Shown in pieces: positions 53,250 to 61,778 of a stretch of 64,000 bases of DNA. The DNA is from Tepidamorphus sp. (GTDB taxonomy: Bacteria > Pseudomonadota > Alphaproteobacteria > Rhizobiales > Tepidamorphaceae): NCBI GenBank assembly GCA_028280885.1, contig JANQKY010000045.1, forward strand, positions 162,298-226,297, given 5' to 3'. The position numbers were made by a program, and so were the translations under genes. The notes under the pieces were generated by a model, which was not told the DNA's origin, ran no database searches, and saw only the letters and a program-made list of their open reading frames with translations. Each line of letters starts with the position of its first letter. The first letter of the stretch is position 1.

Positions 53250-53618
53250 ATGTCAACAGCAGCACGCGATGCCTCGAAGGCGAATATCTTCAAGTCGATG
53301 AACGATATCACCTTCGAGCAGACGATTTCGCACCAGTGCGGGGTCACCATGAACGATTCCGTCGAGGCGCGCGCGATCGCCGAGTTCATGGACCAGGATC
53401 CGGATGTCACGGTCACCTACAACCCGGCGCTGATCCGGATCGACGGCGAGGGCAAGCTGATCTTCAAGATGGACGAGATCAGCGAATTCCTCGGCAAGGA
53501 GATGACCGCGGAGATCTTCGAGGTCAACACGTCGACCCATTACGGCCGGATGGTCCGTGTCGACGACAACACGGTGATCCTGTTCGGCAACATGGATGAA
53601 GTGATGGACTTCATCTGA
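53250..53618 (+). CDS. mimD: monooxygenase coupling (effector) protein
   Basis: 122 residues, the usual size for MmoB/DmpM-like effector proteins. Segments CGVTMNDSVEARAIAEFM and VTYNPALIRIDGEGKLIF are typical. It has no cofactor motifs and binds the hydroxylase to gate substrate and oxygen access. AAGGAG precedes ATG 53250. Confidence 0.9.
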   Translation: MSTAARDASKANIFKSMNDITFEQTISHQCGVTMNDSVEARAIAEFMDQDPDVTVTYNPALIRIDGEGKLIFKMDEISEFLGKEMTAEIFEVNTSTHYGRMVRVDDNTVILFGNMDEVMDFI

Positions 53619-53746
53619 CGTAGCGCCGGGCGCTGCCACCGGCGGCGCGGCGACGCGCCGCCGCTTCGACACAGTCAGGTCTTCGCGCGTGCCGGTCACG
53701 CCACGGGGACGGTTTGCCAAAACGTCAGAACCGGAAGGGAAGCACG

Positions 53747-54769
53747 ATGTACACGACGCCAGAGGGCAAGGACATTTTCATCGTTGATGGACACACCCAT
53801 TTCTGGGACGGCAGTCCCGAAAACCAGGCCAATATTCACGGCAAGCAGTTCATCGAGTGTTTCTATGCCTATCACACCGCGCTGAGCCCGCAGGAGCAGC
53901 TGTGGGAGAAGGCGAAATTCGAGAAATACTCCGCCGACGACCTCTATCGCGACCTGTTCATCGACGGGCCCGACGATGTCGCCATCGTCCAGTCGACCTA
54001 TCTGCTCGATTTCTACAAGAACGGCTTCAACACGATCGAGCGCAACGCGACCGTCGCCGAGCGCTTTCCCGAGCGGTTCATCGTCAACGGCTCGTTCGAC
54101 CCGCGCGACGGCGAGAAGGCGCTCGAATACATCCACTACATGAAGGAAACCTACGACATTCAGGGCGTGAAGATGTACACGGCCGAATGGAACGGCGCCT
54201 CCAGGGGCTGGCGCCTGAACGACCCGGACGCCTACAAGTGCTTCGAACTGTGCGACAAGCTCGGCATCCGCAACATCCACGTCCACAAGGGGCCGACGAT
54301 CATCCCCCTGAGCAAGGACGCCTTCGACGTTCACGACGTCGACTACGCGGCGACCGACTTCCAGAACCTGAACTGGGTCATCGAACATTGCGGCCTGCCG
54401 CGGCTTGATGATTTCTGCTGGATCGCGGTGCAGGAGACCAATGTCTATGGCGGTCTGGCGGTCGCCCTGCCGTTCATCCATTCACGGCCGCGCTACTTCG
54501 CCGAGATGATCGCCGAGCTGCTGTTCTGGGTCGGCGAGGACAACATCCTGTTCGGCTCCGACTACGCGATCTGGACGCCGCAATGGCTGGTCGAGAAGTT
54601 CTGGGCCTTCGAACTGCCCGAAGACGTCAAGCAGGAGCGCGGTGTCGACCTGACGCCCGAGATCAAGGAGAAGATCCTCGGCCTGAACGCCGCCAGGCTC
54701 TATGGCATCGACATCGAGGCGAAGAAGAAGGCGCTCGCCCAGTCGCCGATCTCGATCGCGGCGGAGTAA
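53747..54769 (+). CDS. amidohydrolase-family protein of the mim operon
   Basis: 340 residues from ATG 53747 (GGAAGGGA upstream); an ATG further back at 53714 is not supported. The metal-binding HxH is in VDGHTHFW (His16, His18), and FGSDYAIWTPQ near the C-terminus supplies the late Asp of amidohydrolase-2 (ACMSD-like) proteins. Homologues regularly follow mimABCD/prmABCD; their exact role (assembly or metabolism) is unsettled. Confidence 0.85.
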   Translation: MYTTPEGKDIFIVDGHTHFWDGSPENQANIHGKQFIECFYAYHTALSPQEQLWEKAKFEKYSADDLYRDLFIDGPDDVAIVQSTYLLDFYKNGFNTIERNATVAERFPERFIVNGSFDPRDGEKALEYIHYMKETYDIQGVKMYTAEWNGASRGWRLNDPDAYKCFELCDKLGIRNIHVHKGPTIIPLSKDAFDVHDVDYAATDFQNLNWVIEHCGLPRLDDFCWIAVQETNVYGGLAVALPFIHSRPRYFAEMIAELLFWVGEDNILFGSDYAIWTPQWLVEKFWAFELPEDVKQERGVDLTPEIKEKILGLNAARLYGIDIEAKKKALAQSPISIAAE

Positions 54770-54774
54770 CGGCC

Positions 54775-55584
54775 ATGACCACAGCGAAACCGCGGTCGCG
54801 CCTGGAAGGCAGGGTCTGGCAGGCACTCGACAACGTCATGGATCCCGAGCTCGACGAGCCGATCACCGAACTGGGCTTCGTCGAGGCGGTGGCCGTATCG
54901 GAGGAGGGCATCGCTAGCGTGCAGTTCCGGCTGCCGACCTACTGGTGTGCCCCGAACTTCGCCTTCCTGATGGCCGAGGGCATCCGCAACGAGGCGCTGT
55001 CGGTGCCCGGTGTCGGCGAGGTCAGGATCAATCTGTGCGACCATCTCCTCGCCGAGGAAATGAACACCGGCCTCAGCCAGGGGCGCGGTTTCGCCGAGAT
55101 TTTCGGCGCCGTGTCCGGCGGCGGCAATCTGGAGGAGGTGCGCGAGACCTTCGAGCGCAAGGCCTTCAAGCGGCGCCAGGAGGTGCTGCTGCGCGCCCTC
55201 ATTGCGGCGGGATCGGACGCCAAGGCGATCGCGACCATGACGCTTGGCGCGTTCGACCGTCTGGACTTCGCCGATCCTGACGCGCGCCACCAGAAGCCGC
55301 GCTACCGCCAGCTTCTGACCAAGCGCGGACTGGCCGGCCGGCCACAGGACCTGGCGTTCCGGACCTTCGATGCAAACCCGCTGCCGCAGGATGCGCTCGA
55401 CGACTATCTCGACGAATTGCGGCGGGTTCGCATCAACATGGAGTTCAACGGCTCGCTGTGCCGGGGGCTCGCCAAGACCCGCTACAAGGAGGTCGACCTC
55501 TCGCGCGACGAGCCGACCCTGATCGACTTCATGCTCGATCGCGTGCCGCCGCCTGAGCCTCAGCCTGACAGATCGGCGCCCTGA
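54775..55584 (+). CDS. MIP18/DUF59-type metal-assembly protein of the mim operon
   Basis: 269 residues from ATG 54775, just after the amidohydrolase stop. The first ~110 residues form the DUF59 (MIP18) fold with DPELDEPITELGFVEAV and the Cys in TYWCAPNFAF. Such domains assist iron-sulfur or iron insertion. The rest, a helical extension, is special to monooxygenase operons. A role in maturing the diiron centre or the MimB cluster is likely but inferred. Confidence 0.8.
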   Translation: MTTAKPRSRLEGRVWQALDNVMDPELDEPITELGFVEAVAVSEEGIASVQFRLPTYWCAPNFAFLMAEGIRNEALSVPGVGEVRINLCDHLLAEEMNTGLSQGRGFAEIFGAVSGGGNLEEVRETFERKAFKRRQEVLLRALIAAGSDAKAIATMTLGAFDRLDFADPDARHQKPRYRQLLTKRGLAGRPQDLAFRTFDANPLPQDALDDYLDELRRVRINMEFNGSLCRGLAKTRYKEVDLSRDEPTLIDFMLDRVPPPEPQPDRSAP

Positions 55585-55674
55585 CGAAACCACCGGCCGG
55601 CCAGGCAACGGGCCACCGGGCCGGTGGTCAATTCATCACGATACGCACCGTCCAAGCGGACGCAGGAGGATAGT

Positions 55675-57309
55675 ATGCCCAAGTCACTGCTTCACCATTC
55701 CGACGCCCGACGGGCGCTTGCCCGCGGCGTCGAGCGGCTTGCCGCCGCCGTCGAGCCGACGCTCGGACCGAAGGGCCTGAACGCGATGATCGACCGGCCG
55801 ATCGGCACGCCGCTGATCACCCGCGACGGCGTCTCGATCGCCTCCGAGATCGAGCTTCACGACCGGTTCGAGAACATGGGCGCCCAGGTCGCCCGCGAGG
55901 TCTCGATCCAGACCAACGACGTCGCCGGCGACGGCACGACGACGGCGATCGTGCTGGCCAACGCGATGATCCAGAACGGCGTCAAGGCGACCGAGCGCGG
56001 CGTCAAGGCGGTCGATCTTTGCAAGGGCATCGAAACGGCCGTGCGCGTCGTGGTCGATGAATTGAAGAGGACGGCGCGTCCGGCCCGCGCGGATCAGGAC
56101 CTGCTCGGCGCAGTCGCCCGGATCGCTGCGACCGACAACGAGATCGGCGCGATGGTCGCCGAGGCGCATACCCGTGTCGGCGACAAGGGCATCATCACCA
56201 CCGACTACTCCGTGACGACGGATACGACGCTCGACGTCGTCGAGGGCATGTCCTTCGATCGCGGCTACCTGTCCCACCACATGGTGACCGACCAGGAAAA
56301 GATGGAAGTGGTGCTGGACAAGCCGCTGATCCTGCTGACCGATCACAAGATCCTCGATCCCAAGGCGCTGAACGCCGCCCGCGCGATCGCCGAGGAGGAG
56401 GGGCGCCCGCTGCTGATCGTCGCCGAGGAGATCTCGCCCGATGTTGTGGTGACGCTGCTCGGCAACGGCTCGGCCGGCAAGTATCTTGTCGTCCACCCGC
56501 CCGAATACGGCCACTGGCGCAAGGCGATGATGGACGACCTGGCGATCCTGACCGGCGGGTCGGTGATCGCGCGCGATCTCGGCGGCCGGCTCGAGGACGT
56601 CACCCGCGCCGAACTCGGCGCCGCCGAGACCGTCCGCACCACGGCCTCGCACACCAGCGTCATTCGCGGCGCGGGCTCGCCCGCCGCCATCGAGGCCCGG
56701 CGCGCGCAGGTACAGCGGCAATACGATGTCGCCCCGCCCAATATCGAAGCCGACAAGCTGCAGGAGCGGCTGGCCAAGCTCTCCGGCGGCACGGCGATCA
56801 TCTATGCCGGCGGCGTCACCCCGGTCGAGCAGAAGCGGACGATCCAGTTGATCGAGGATTCGCTCAATGCGGTGCGCGCGGCCTCGGAGGAGGGCGTCGT
56901 CGCCGGCGGCGGTGCGGCGCTCACCCATGTCGCCCCGGTGCTCGATGCCGTGCTCCAGGAGGCGGACGGCGATGTCGCCGAGGGCATCGCGCTCGTCCGG
57001 GCGATCCTCACCCAGCCGCTGACGCAGATCGCCACCAATGCCGGCGGCGATGCCGCCAAGGTCGTCGCCGAGGTCGCCAAGGTCAATAGCGGCCATGGCT
57101 ATGACGCGGCGACCGGCGCGTATGGCGACATGTTCGAGGCCGGCATCATCGACCCGGTCCGCGTCACCTACAGCGCGCTTTTGAACGCGGCCTCCGTGGC
57201 GGTCCTCATCCTGACCACCGAAACGCTCGTCGGCGACCTGGAGGAAGACGAGGATCCGACCGAGGGCCCGTGCCGCGGTGGCGGATCGGAACGGCTCGGC
57301 CGCGCCTGA
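55675..57309 (+). CDS. groEL: operon-specific GroEL-type chaperonin
   Basis: 544 residues with clear GroEL features: EPTLGPKGLNAMIDRP, NDVAGDGTTTAIVLANAMI, and GGGAALTHVAPVLD. The C-terminus lacks the GGM repeats, ending in an acidic/Gly stretch instead. No groES is adjacent. Dedicated chaperonins (MimG) are required for productive folding of MimA-type large subunits in actinobacteria, so the same job is likely here. GGAGGAT precedes ATG 55675. Confidence 0.88.
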   Translation: MPKSLLHHSDARRALARGVERLAAAVEPTLGPKGLNAMIDRPIGTPLITRDGVSIASEIELHDRFENMGAQVAREVSIQTNDVAGDGTTTAIVLANAMIQNGVKATERGVKAVDLCKGIETAVRVVVDELKRTARPARADQDLLGAVARIAATDNEIGAMVAEAHTRVGDKGIITTDYSVTTDTTLDVVEGMSFDRGYLSHHMVTDQEKMEVVLDKPLILLTDHKILDPKALNAARAIAEEEGRPLLIVAEEISPDVVVTLLGNGSAGKYLVVHPPEYGHWRKAMMDDLAILTGGSVIARDLGGRLEDVTRAELGAAETVRTTASHTSVIRGAGSPAAIEARRAQVQRQYDVAPPNIEADKLQERLAKLSGGTAIIYAGGVTPVEQKRTIQLIEDSLNAVRAASEEGVVAGGGAALTHVAPVLDAVLQEADGDVAEGIALVRAILTQPLTQIATNAGGDAAKVVAEVAKVNSGHGYDAATGAYGDMFEAGIIDPVRVTYSALLNAASVAVLILTTETLVGDLEEDEDPTEGPCRGGGSERLGRA

Positions 57310-57410
57310 AGCCGGGCCATCCGGAACGCTGGACCCCAATCCCTCGACAGGAGCTGTCATCGGGTCAGCCGGCGGAACAGCGACATGAATTCGAAAACCA
57401 GGAGAGACTT

Positions 57411-58166
57411 ATGACCATACAAAAGCTAGCTGGCAAAAACGCCATCGTTTCCGGCGGTTCGCGCGGAATCGGGCGCGGGATCGCATTGGCCTTGGCCAGC
57501 GAGGGCGTAAACATCGCGTTCTGCCATTTCCGCGACGAGGATCGCGCCAAGGATACCAAAGCGGCGATAGAAGCCCTGGGGCAAAAAGCCTACGCGGCGG
57601 AGTGCGATGTGTCGTCCGTTCCTGCGATCCGGGACTTCTATGCTACCGCAAAGGCGGAATTGGGCGACATCGACATCCTCGTCAACAATGCCGGGCACAA
57701 CGTCTCCGAACCGTTCGAGGAGATTACCGAGGAGAGCTTTGACCGGATGCTGAACGTGCATGTAAAGGGCACGTTCTTCATGACCCAGACCGTCTATCGC
57801 GACATGGTCAAGCGCGGGAGCGGCCGGATCATCAACATTACCTCGCAACTGGCCTACAAAGGTGCGCCGATGCTTGCGCACTACAGTGCCGCCAAGGGGG
57901 CGAATGCCACGTTTACCCGTGCGCTCGCGCTTGAATGCGCGGGGACCGGTGTGCTGGTCAATGCGGTCGCACCGGGCGTGACGAACACCGATCTCCTGAC
58001 GCCGCTATCGGACGATCTTCTGGACACGTTGAAAGCGTCGATCCCGCTGGACCGGTTTGCTGAAGTGGATGAGATCGCTCCCGCAGTGATGCTTCTTGCC
58101 TCGCCGCAAGGCAGTTTCTTTCACGGCAGCTGCATTTCGCCGAATGGCGGTGAGGTGATGTTCTAG
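57411..58166 (+). CDS. short-chain dehydrogenase/reductase of the mim operon
   Basis: 251 residues; NAD(P)-binding TG-type motif SGGSRGIGRGIALAL, NNAGHN, catalytic Ser (ITSQLAY), YSAAKGAN, and ending GGEVMF. It follows the chaperonin and precedes a terminator, so it is probably last in the operon. Oxidation of the alcohol made by the monooxygenase (2-propanol, or acetol to methylglyoxal) is plausible. Codon use is looser than in neighbours (CTA, AAA, ATA codons early on), hinting at separate acquisition. Confidence 0.85.
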   Translation: MTIQKLAGKNAIVSGGSRGIGRGIALALASEGVNIAFCHFRDEDRAKDTKAAIEALGQKAYAAECDVSSVPAIRDFYATAKAELGDIDILVNNAGHNVSEPFEEITEESFDRMLNVHVKGTFFMTQTVYRDMVKRGSGRIINITSQLAYKGAPMLAHYSAAKGANATFTRALALECAGTGVLVNAVAPGVTNTDLLTPLSDDLLDTLKASIPLDRFAEVDEIAPAVMLLASPQGSFFHGSCISPNGGEVMF

Positions 58167-58220
58167 GCGCCTGGAAATAGCAGAGCTCCGTGAGCATTGC
58201 GGCAGGTGGAAGACATCACG

Positions 58221-58261
58221 TCGACGGTGCTGTCTGGCGAAATGCCAGGCTGCACCGTCGA
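58221..58261. terminator. bidirectional hairpin between SDR and activator genes
   Basis: TCGACGGTGC/GCACCGTCGA (10 bp) encloses CTGGC/GCCAG (5 bp) with a GAAAT loop. It lies between convergent stops at 58166 (+) and 58323 (-). Confidence 0.6.
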
Positions 58262-58322
58262 GCAGCTTCAGAGTCTGCCGACGACATCCCCGAAAGACCC
58301 TGATTTTTGAGCCTCTGCCGGC

Positions 58323-60365
58323 CTACTCGTAGACCCGGCGGATATCGTAGAGCTGCATCTTGCGATAGAGCGTCGGCCGCGAGATCCCCAGCGACTTGGC
58401 GACCCGGGTCAGATTGCCGTTCTTGGCGACAAGCGCCTGCTTGATCGCGTCGCGCTCGGCCACCTCCAGCCGGGTGAGCCCGCTATCCTCGCCCGCCTCG
58501 CCGTCGCCCGCATCGGTTTCGGTGCCGGTCTTGCCTGTGACATGGAATTCCGGCGGAAGATCGCCGGGACGGACATGCCGGTCCTTCGACAGAAGGTTGA
58601 GCTGCTCGATCAGGTTGCGCAGTTCGCGGACATTGCCGGGCCAGGGATAGGTGCGAAGCACCTCCCGTGTCGCCTCGGGAAACTGCATCGGCGTTTCGCC
58701 GCTGGCCTGGCTCGTGGTCTCGTTGAAATAGTCGATCAGCAGGTCGATATCCCCGCCGCGCTCGCGCAATGGCGGAACATGGATCGTCACCGTGCCGATG
58801 CGATAGAACAGGTCGCGCCGGAACTTGCCGACCTCGATATCGGTCTTCAGATCGCGATTGGTCAGCGATATCAGGCGCACATCGACCTTGCGCCGCTTGT
58901 TGTCGCCGACCCGGTAGACCGCCCGTTCCTCCAGCACGCGCAGGAGGTAGGGCTGCAGGTCGAGCGGCATCTCGCCGATTTCGTCCAGGCAGAGAATGCC
59001 GCCATCGGCGAGTTCGAACTTGCCGGGCTTGCCTTCCCGGACCGCGCCGGTAAAGGCGCCCGCGACATGCCCGAACAGTTCCGCGCCGAACAGCTCCTTG
59101 GCGACCGCGCCGCAATTGACGTCGATATAGGGCGCGTCCGCGCCGTTGGTGGAGAGCGAATGGATCAGCCGCGCGAACAGTTCCTTGCCGACGCCGGTCT
59201 CACCCGTCACGAGGACGGACACCGTCGTGTCGGCGACCCGCTTTGCCAGTTCGATCGCCTCCAGGAAGGCCTTGCTGCGGCCGACCATCGACGTCGTCGC
59301 ATCGCCGTAGTCCAGCGTCGCGGCGAATGTCTGCGGGCGGCTGACCGGGCTCGAACCGGTTTCGCGGCCGCGCAGAATGACGGCCGCGCCACAGAACCGG
59401 TTTTCGAAGCGAAGCGGACGGACGTCGCGAATATCGAGCCCGTCCGACAGGGTGTCGGCGATGTCCGACTGCGCCGTGGTCTCCGACATCTCGACCAGTT
59501 GCATCCCGATCTCGAATTCGATGTCGGGCCCGTTCGTCAGACCGGTCGAATCGGTGTTGCGGGTATAGACGACCCGCCCGCTTCGATCGAGGATGACGAC
59601 GCCGTCCTCCGGGCCCCAGGTATGGACGGAATTGAGGAAGGCCTCCATCAGGCGGGAGTTTTCCTTGCGTTGCCGCTTGGCCAGCGTTTCCTGGATCTCC
59701 CGTGCCGCCGCGGCGACGAGGGCGGTGTTGTGGCGCTGGAAGATCGACGGCCGGCCGGACAGGTCGATGAGGCCGATGACCCTGCGGTCGAGCGGATCGC
59801 GGATCGGCGCGCCGGCGCAGGTCCAGGACTTGAGCCCGGAACAGAAATGCTCCCCGGCATGGACGAAAATCGGTTCGCCGGTCCACAGGGCCGTCCCGAT
59901 ACCGTTCGTGCCGACGATGGACTCGTTCCACAATCCGCCGACCTCCAGGTTGATCCTGCGGCCGTCTTTGAGCGTCTGCGGATCGCCGATCGTGTCGATG
60001 ATCAACCCGTCTGCATCGGTCAGGATCAGCATCGCCCCGCAATCGAAGAGCAGGCTTCCCAGCTGGGCAAACGGTGTCCTTGCCGCCTCGACGAGATTGT
60101 GATTGGAGTGGCGGACGACGTCGAGTTCGTAACTATCCTGCAGCAGGGGGGCTTCCCGGGTTTCGGCGTTGATGCCGGCGCTGCTGCTGCGCTGCCAGGA
60201 CGCCTGGATCAGGGTGCGTACATCGGTGGACGTTCCCGGCGAGAAGCGTCCGCGGCTCAGAAACCCCTCCCACGCGACCATGGTCGCGCGATCCGAGTAG
60301 TTGATCTCGGGACTGTCGCCGGTCAGTCCCTGTCTCGGGTTCGGTCTTTGCGGTGGTACCAGCAT
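58323..60365 (-). CDS. sigma-54-dependent transcriptional activator (AcoR/MimR type)
   Basis: 680 residues. An N-terminal GAF-like sensor (~95-205) and a PAS-like region (~245-340) precede the AAA+ domain: Walker A GETGVGKE (388-395), the sigma-54-contacting GAFTGA (436-441), and Walker [12 protein letters not shown] Fis-type [23 protein letters not shown], ends the protein. Start ATG 60365 has GGGAGG upstream. Opening NPRQGL-like residues are shared with AcoR regulators. It should activate the two -24/-12 promoters in this locus, at 48945 and 61584. Confidence 0.9.
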   Translation of the reverse strand: MLVPPQRPNPRQGLTGDSPEINYSDRATMVAWEGFLSRGRFSPGTSTDVRTLIQASWQRSSSAGINAETREAPLLQDSYELDVVRHSNHNLVEAARTPFAQLGSLLFDCGAMLILTDADGLIIDTIGDPQTLKDGRRINLEVGGLWNESIVGTNGIGTALWTGEPIFVHAGEHFCSGLKSWTCAGAPIRDPLDRRVIGLIDLSGRPSIFQRHNTALVAAAAREIQETLAKRQRKENSRLMEAFLNSVHTWGPEDGVVILDRSGRVVYTRNTDSTGLTNGPDIEFEIGMQLVEMSETTAQSDIADTLSDGLDIRDVRPLRFENRFCGAAVILRGRETGSSPVSRPQTFAATLDYGDATTSMVGRSKAFLEAIELAKRVADTTVSVLVTGETGVGKELFARLIHSLSTNGADAPYIDVNCGAVAKELFGAELFGHVAGAFTGAVREGKPGKFELADGGILCLDEIGEMPLDLQPYLLRVLEERAVYRVGDNKRRKVDVRLISLTNRDLKTDIEVGKFRRDLFYRIGTVTIHVPPLRERGGDIDLLIDYFNETTSQASGETPMQFPEATREVLRTYPWPGNVRELRNLIEQLNLLSKDRHVRPGDLPPEFHVTGKTGTETDAGDGEAGEDSGLTRLEVAERDAIKQALVAKNGNLTRVAKSLGISRPTLYRKMQLYDIRRVYE

Positions 60366-60473
60366 TGCCGGCCTCCCGGTTCGCGGTCGCAGACGGATCC
60401 GTTGCAGCCGGTGGCGGTGTGGTTCCGAACGCGCGGAGCACAGCCGGTCGCGGTCGCAGGCGTAACGGGTCCG

Positions 60474-60956
60474 CTACGAAAGGCCCAGTCGCTGTGAGAT
60501 TGCCTCGGCGAGCGCGTCTTCGTCGAAGGACGCGTCGACGGCCTGGGCATCGAGGTCGGCCAGTCGGTCCTGAAGCGCGTCATCCATTGGATGCCGAAAG
60601 CCGTTTTCGGCGCGCGCGAGCAGAAACCGGTCGACCCCCTCCCGCCGCCGGATCTCGCCGAGGAAATGCATCTGCTTTCCACTGGCCAGATCCATCACGA
60701 CGACCCGGTTGTTCGGGCTGATGCGCACATAGGGGCGGGATACGGCACCGGCCGGCCCGCCCAGGATATGAAACGTCGAACCGCCGGGCGGGCCGTCCGG
60801 TTGCGGCTGCGTCTGGCGTTTGCGCATCGCCGCATAGCCGCCATTGCTCAGGCGGTTTGCCAGCGTCTCGATCGTTCCCCAATTGTCGCGGATGTGACGC
60901 CGGGCTTCGACGTCCTCGCGTCGCGGCCCGTCGCGCTTGCTTATGATCTCGACCAT
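60474..60956 (-). CDS. uncharacterised protein next to the activator
   Basis: 160 residues from ATG 60956, with GGGAGGAGAC directly before it; ATG 60968 in the same frame is less well placed. Sequence is soluble and mixed: an N-terminal helix (RRHIRDNWGTIETLANRL), a beta-rich middle (YVRISPNNRVVVMDLASG), and an acidic C-terminal helix. No family is recognised. It is likely co-transcribed with the glyoxalase gene upstream and the activator downstream. Confidence 0.65.
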   Translation of the reverse strand: MVEIISKRDGPRREDVEARRHIRDNWGTIETLANRLSNGGYAAMRKRQTQPQPDGPPGGSTFHILGGPAGAVSRPYVRISPNNRVVVMDLASGKQMHFLGEIRRREGVDRFLLARAENGFRHPMDDALQDRLADLDAQAVDASFDEDALAEAISQRLGLS

Positions 60957-61134
60957 GTCTCCTCCCACTTTCTTTATTCGTATCGCCGCGCCGGGCGGTG
61001 TTTTCGTGTTGCCGTTCGACCAGACCGGTTTTCATGTGTTTCGGGGGCGGTGCGGTCTTCGGCATCAAACCGGTTTCGTCGACCTGCCGTGATCGGCGTC
61101 CGGTGTTGGCGCGTCTGCAACGCTTTCACGTCAA

Positions 61135-61530
61135 TCAGCCGTAACGGCCATGCTTTTGCAGTACCTCGATCTTATAGCCATCGGGGTCCTCCATAAAGAA
61201 GAACCGGGCAAGCAGCTTTCCCTCGCGTTCGAATGCGACGATATCACGGGGATTGAGGCCGGATTGCGTCAGGTGCCGGTGGGTGGAATCGAGATCGTCC
61301 ACGGCAACGGCCAGATGCCCGTATCCATCGCCGGGCACATAGGGCTCGGTGCGCCCCTTGTTGATCGTCAACTCGAGCTCGAAATCGCTTTCCGCGCTGC
61401 GCATGTAGATCAGAACGAAGTCGTCGAACTCCAGCCGTTCGGCCACCTCGAACTGGAGCGCGCGCCTGTAGAATGCGACGGACCGGTCCTCATCCAGGGC
61501 CCGAAGCATCATGTGTATCGCCTTTGCCAT
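61135..61530 (-). CDS. glyoxalase I-like protein
   Basis: 131 residues from ATG 61530. Vicinal-oxygen-chelate metal ligands appear in order: His in AIHMMLR, Glu in FELELT, His in GYGHLAVAVDD, Glu in GYKIEVLQ. This matches lactoylglutathione lyase, which converts the methylglyoxal-glutathione adduct to lactoylglutathione. It is directly downstream of a -24/-12 promoter and of the palindrome shared with the mim operon, so it should be induced with the monooxygenase. Confidence 0.82.
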   Translation of the reverse strand: MAKAIHMMLRALDEDRSVAFYRRALQFEVAERLEFDDFVLIYMRSAESDFELELTINKGRTEPYVPGDGYGHLAVAVDDLDSTHRHLTQSGLNPRDIVAFEREGKLLARFFFMEDPDGYKIEVLQKHGRYG

Positions 61531-61583
61531 GCGGTTCCGTCCCACCCTTCCGCGGTTCCGTCTGCCTTCGCGTCAGGTAAAAA

Positions 61584-61598
61584 GCAAGCATCATGCCA
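61584..61598 (-). promoter_or_regulatory. sigma-54 (-24/-12) promoter of the glyoxalase operon
   Basis: On the minus strand it reads TGGCATGATGCTTGC, with GG and GC 12 bases apart, in the same form as the mim promoter. Predicted start near 61572 gives a ~40-base leader before the glyoxalase ATG at 61530. Confidence 0.75.
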
Positions 61599-61673
61599 AT
61601 GCCTGTTTCCTGTTGAGGTGCCAGACGATTTGTCGCGACCGGGTCGACGGGAGCCTTCGCGGGTGTAAAATTG

Positions 61674-61689
61674 CTTTACGATCGTAAAG
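61674..61689. promoter_or_regulatory. candidate activator site, CTTTAC-N4-GTAAA copy 2
   Basis: CTTTACGATCGTAAAG is a perfect 16-base palindrome, preceded by ATTG as in copy 1 at 48679. It lies ~80 bases upstream of the glyoxalase -24 element, the normal range for an enhancer-binding protein. Confidence 0.65.
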
Positions 61690-61778
61690 GGCGATTGTCA
61701 TATAAATCGGCAGCGACTCGAGCAGCCCGCCCGGACCATCGAACCTGTTGATTTGCAGCCGCCCGGCTTGCGCTTATT

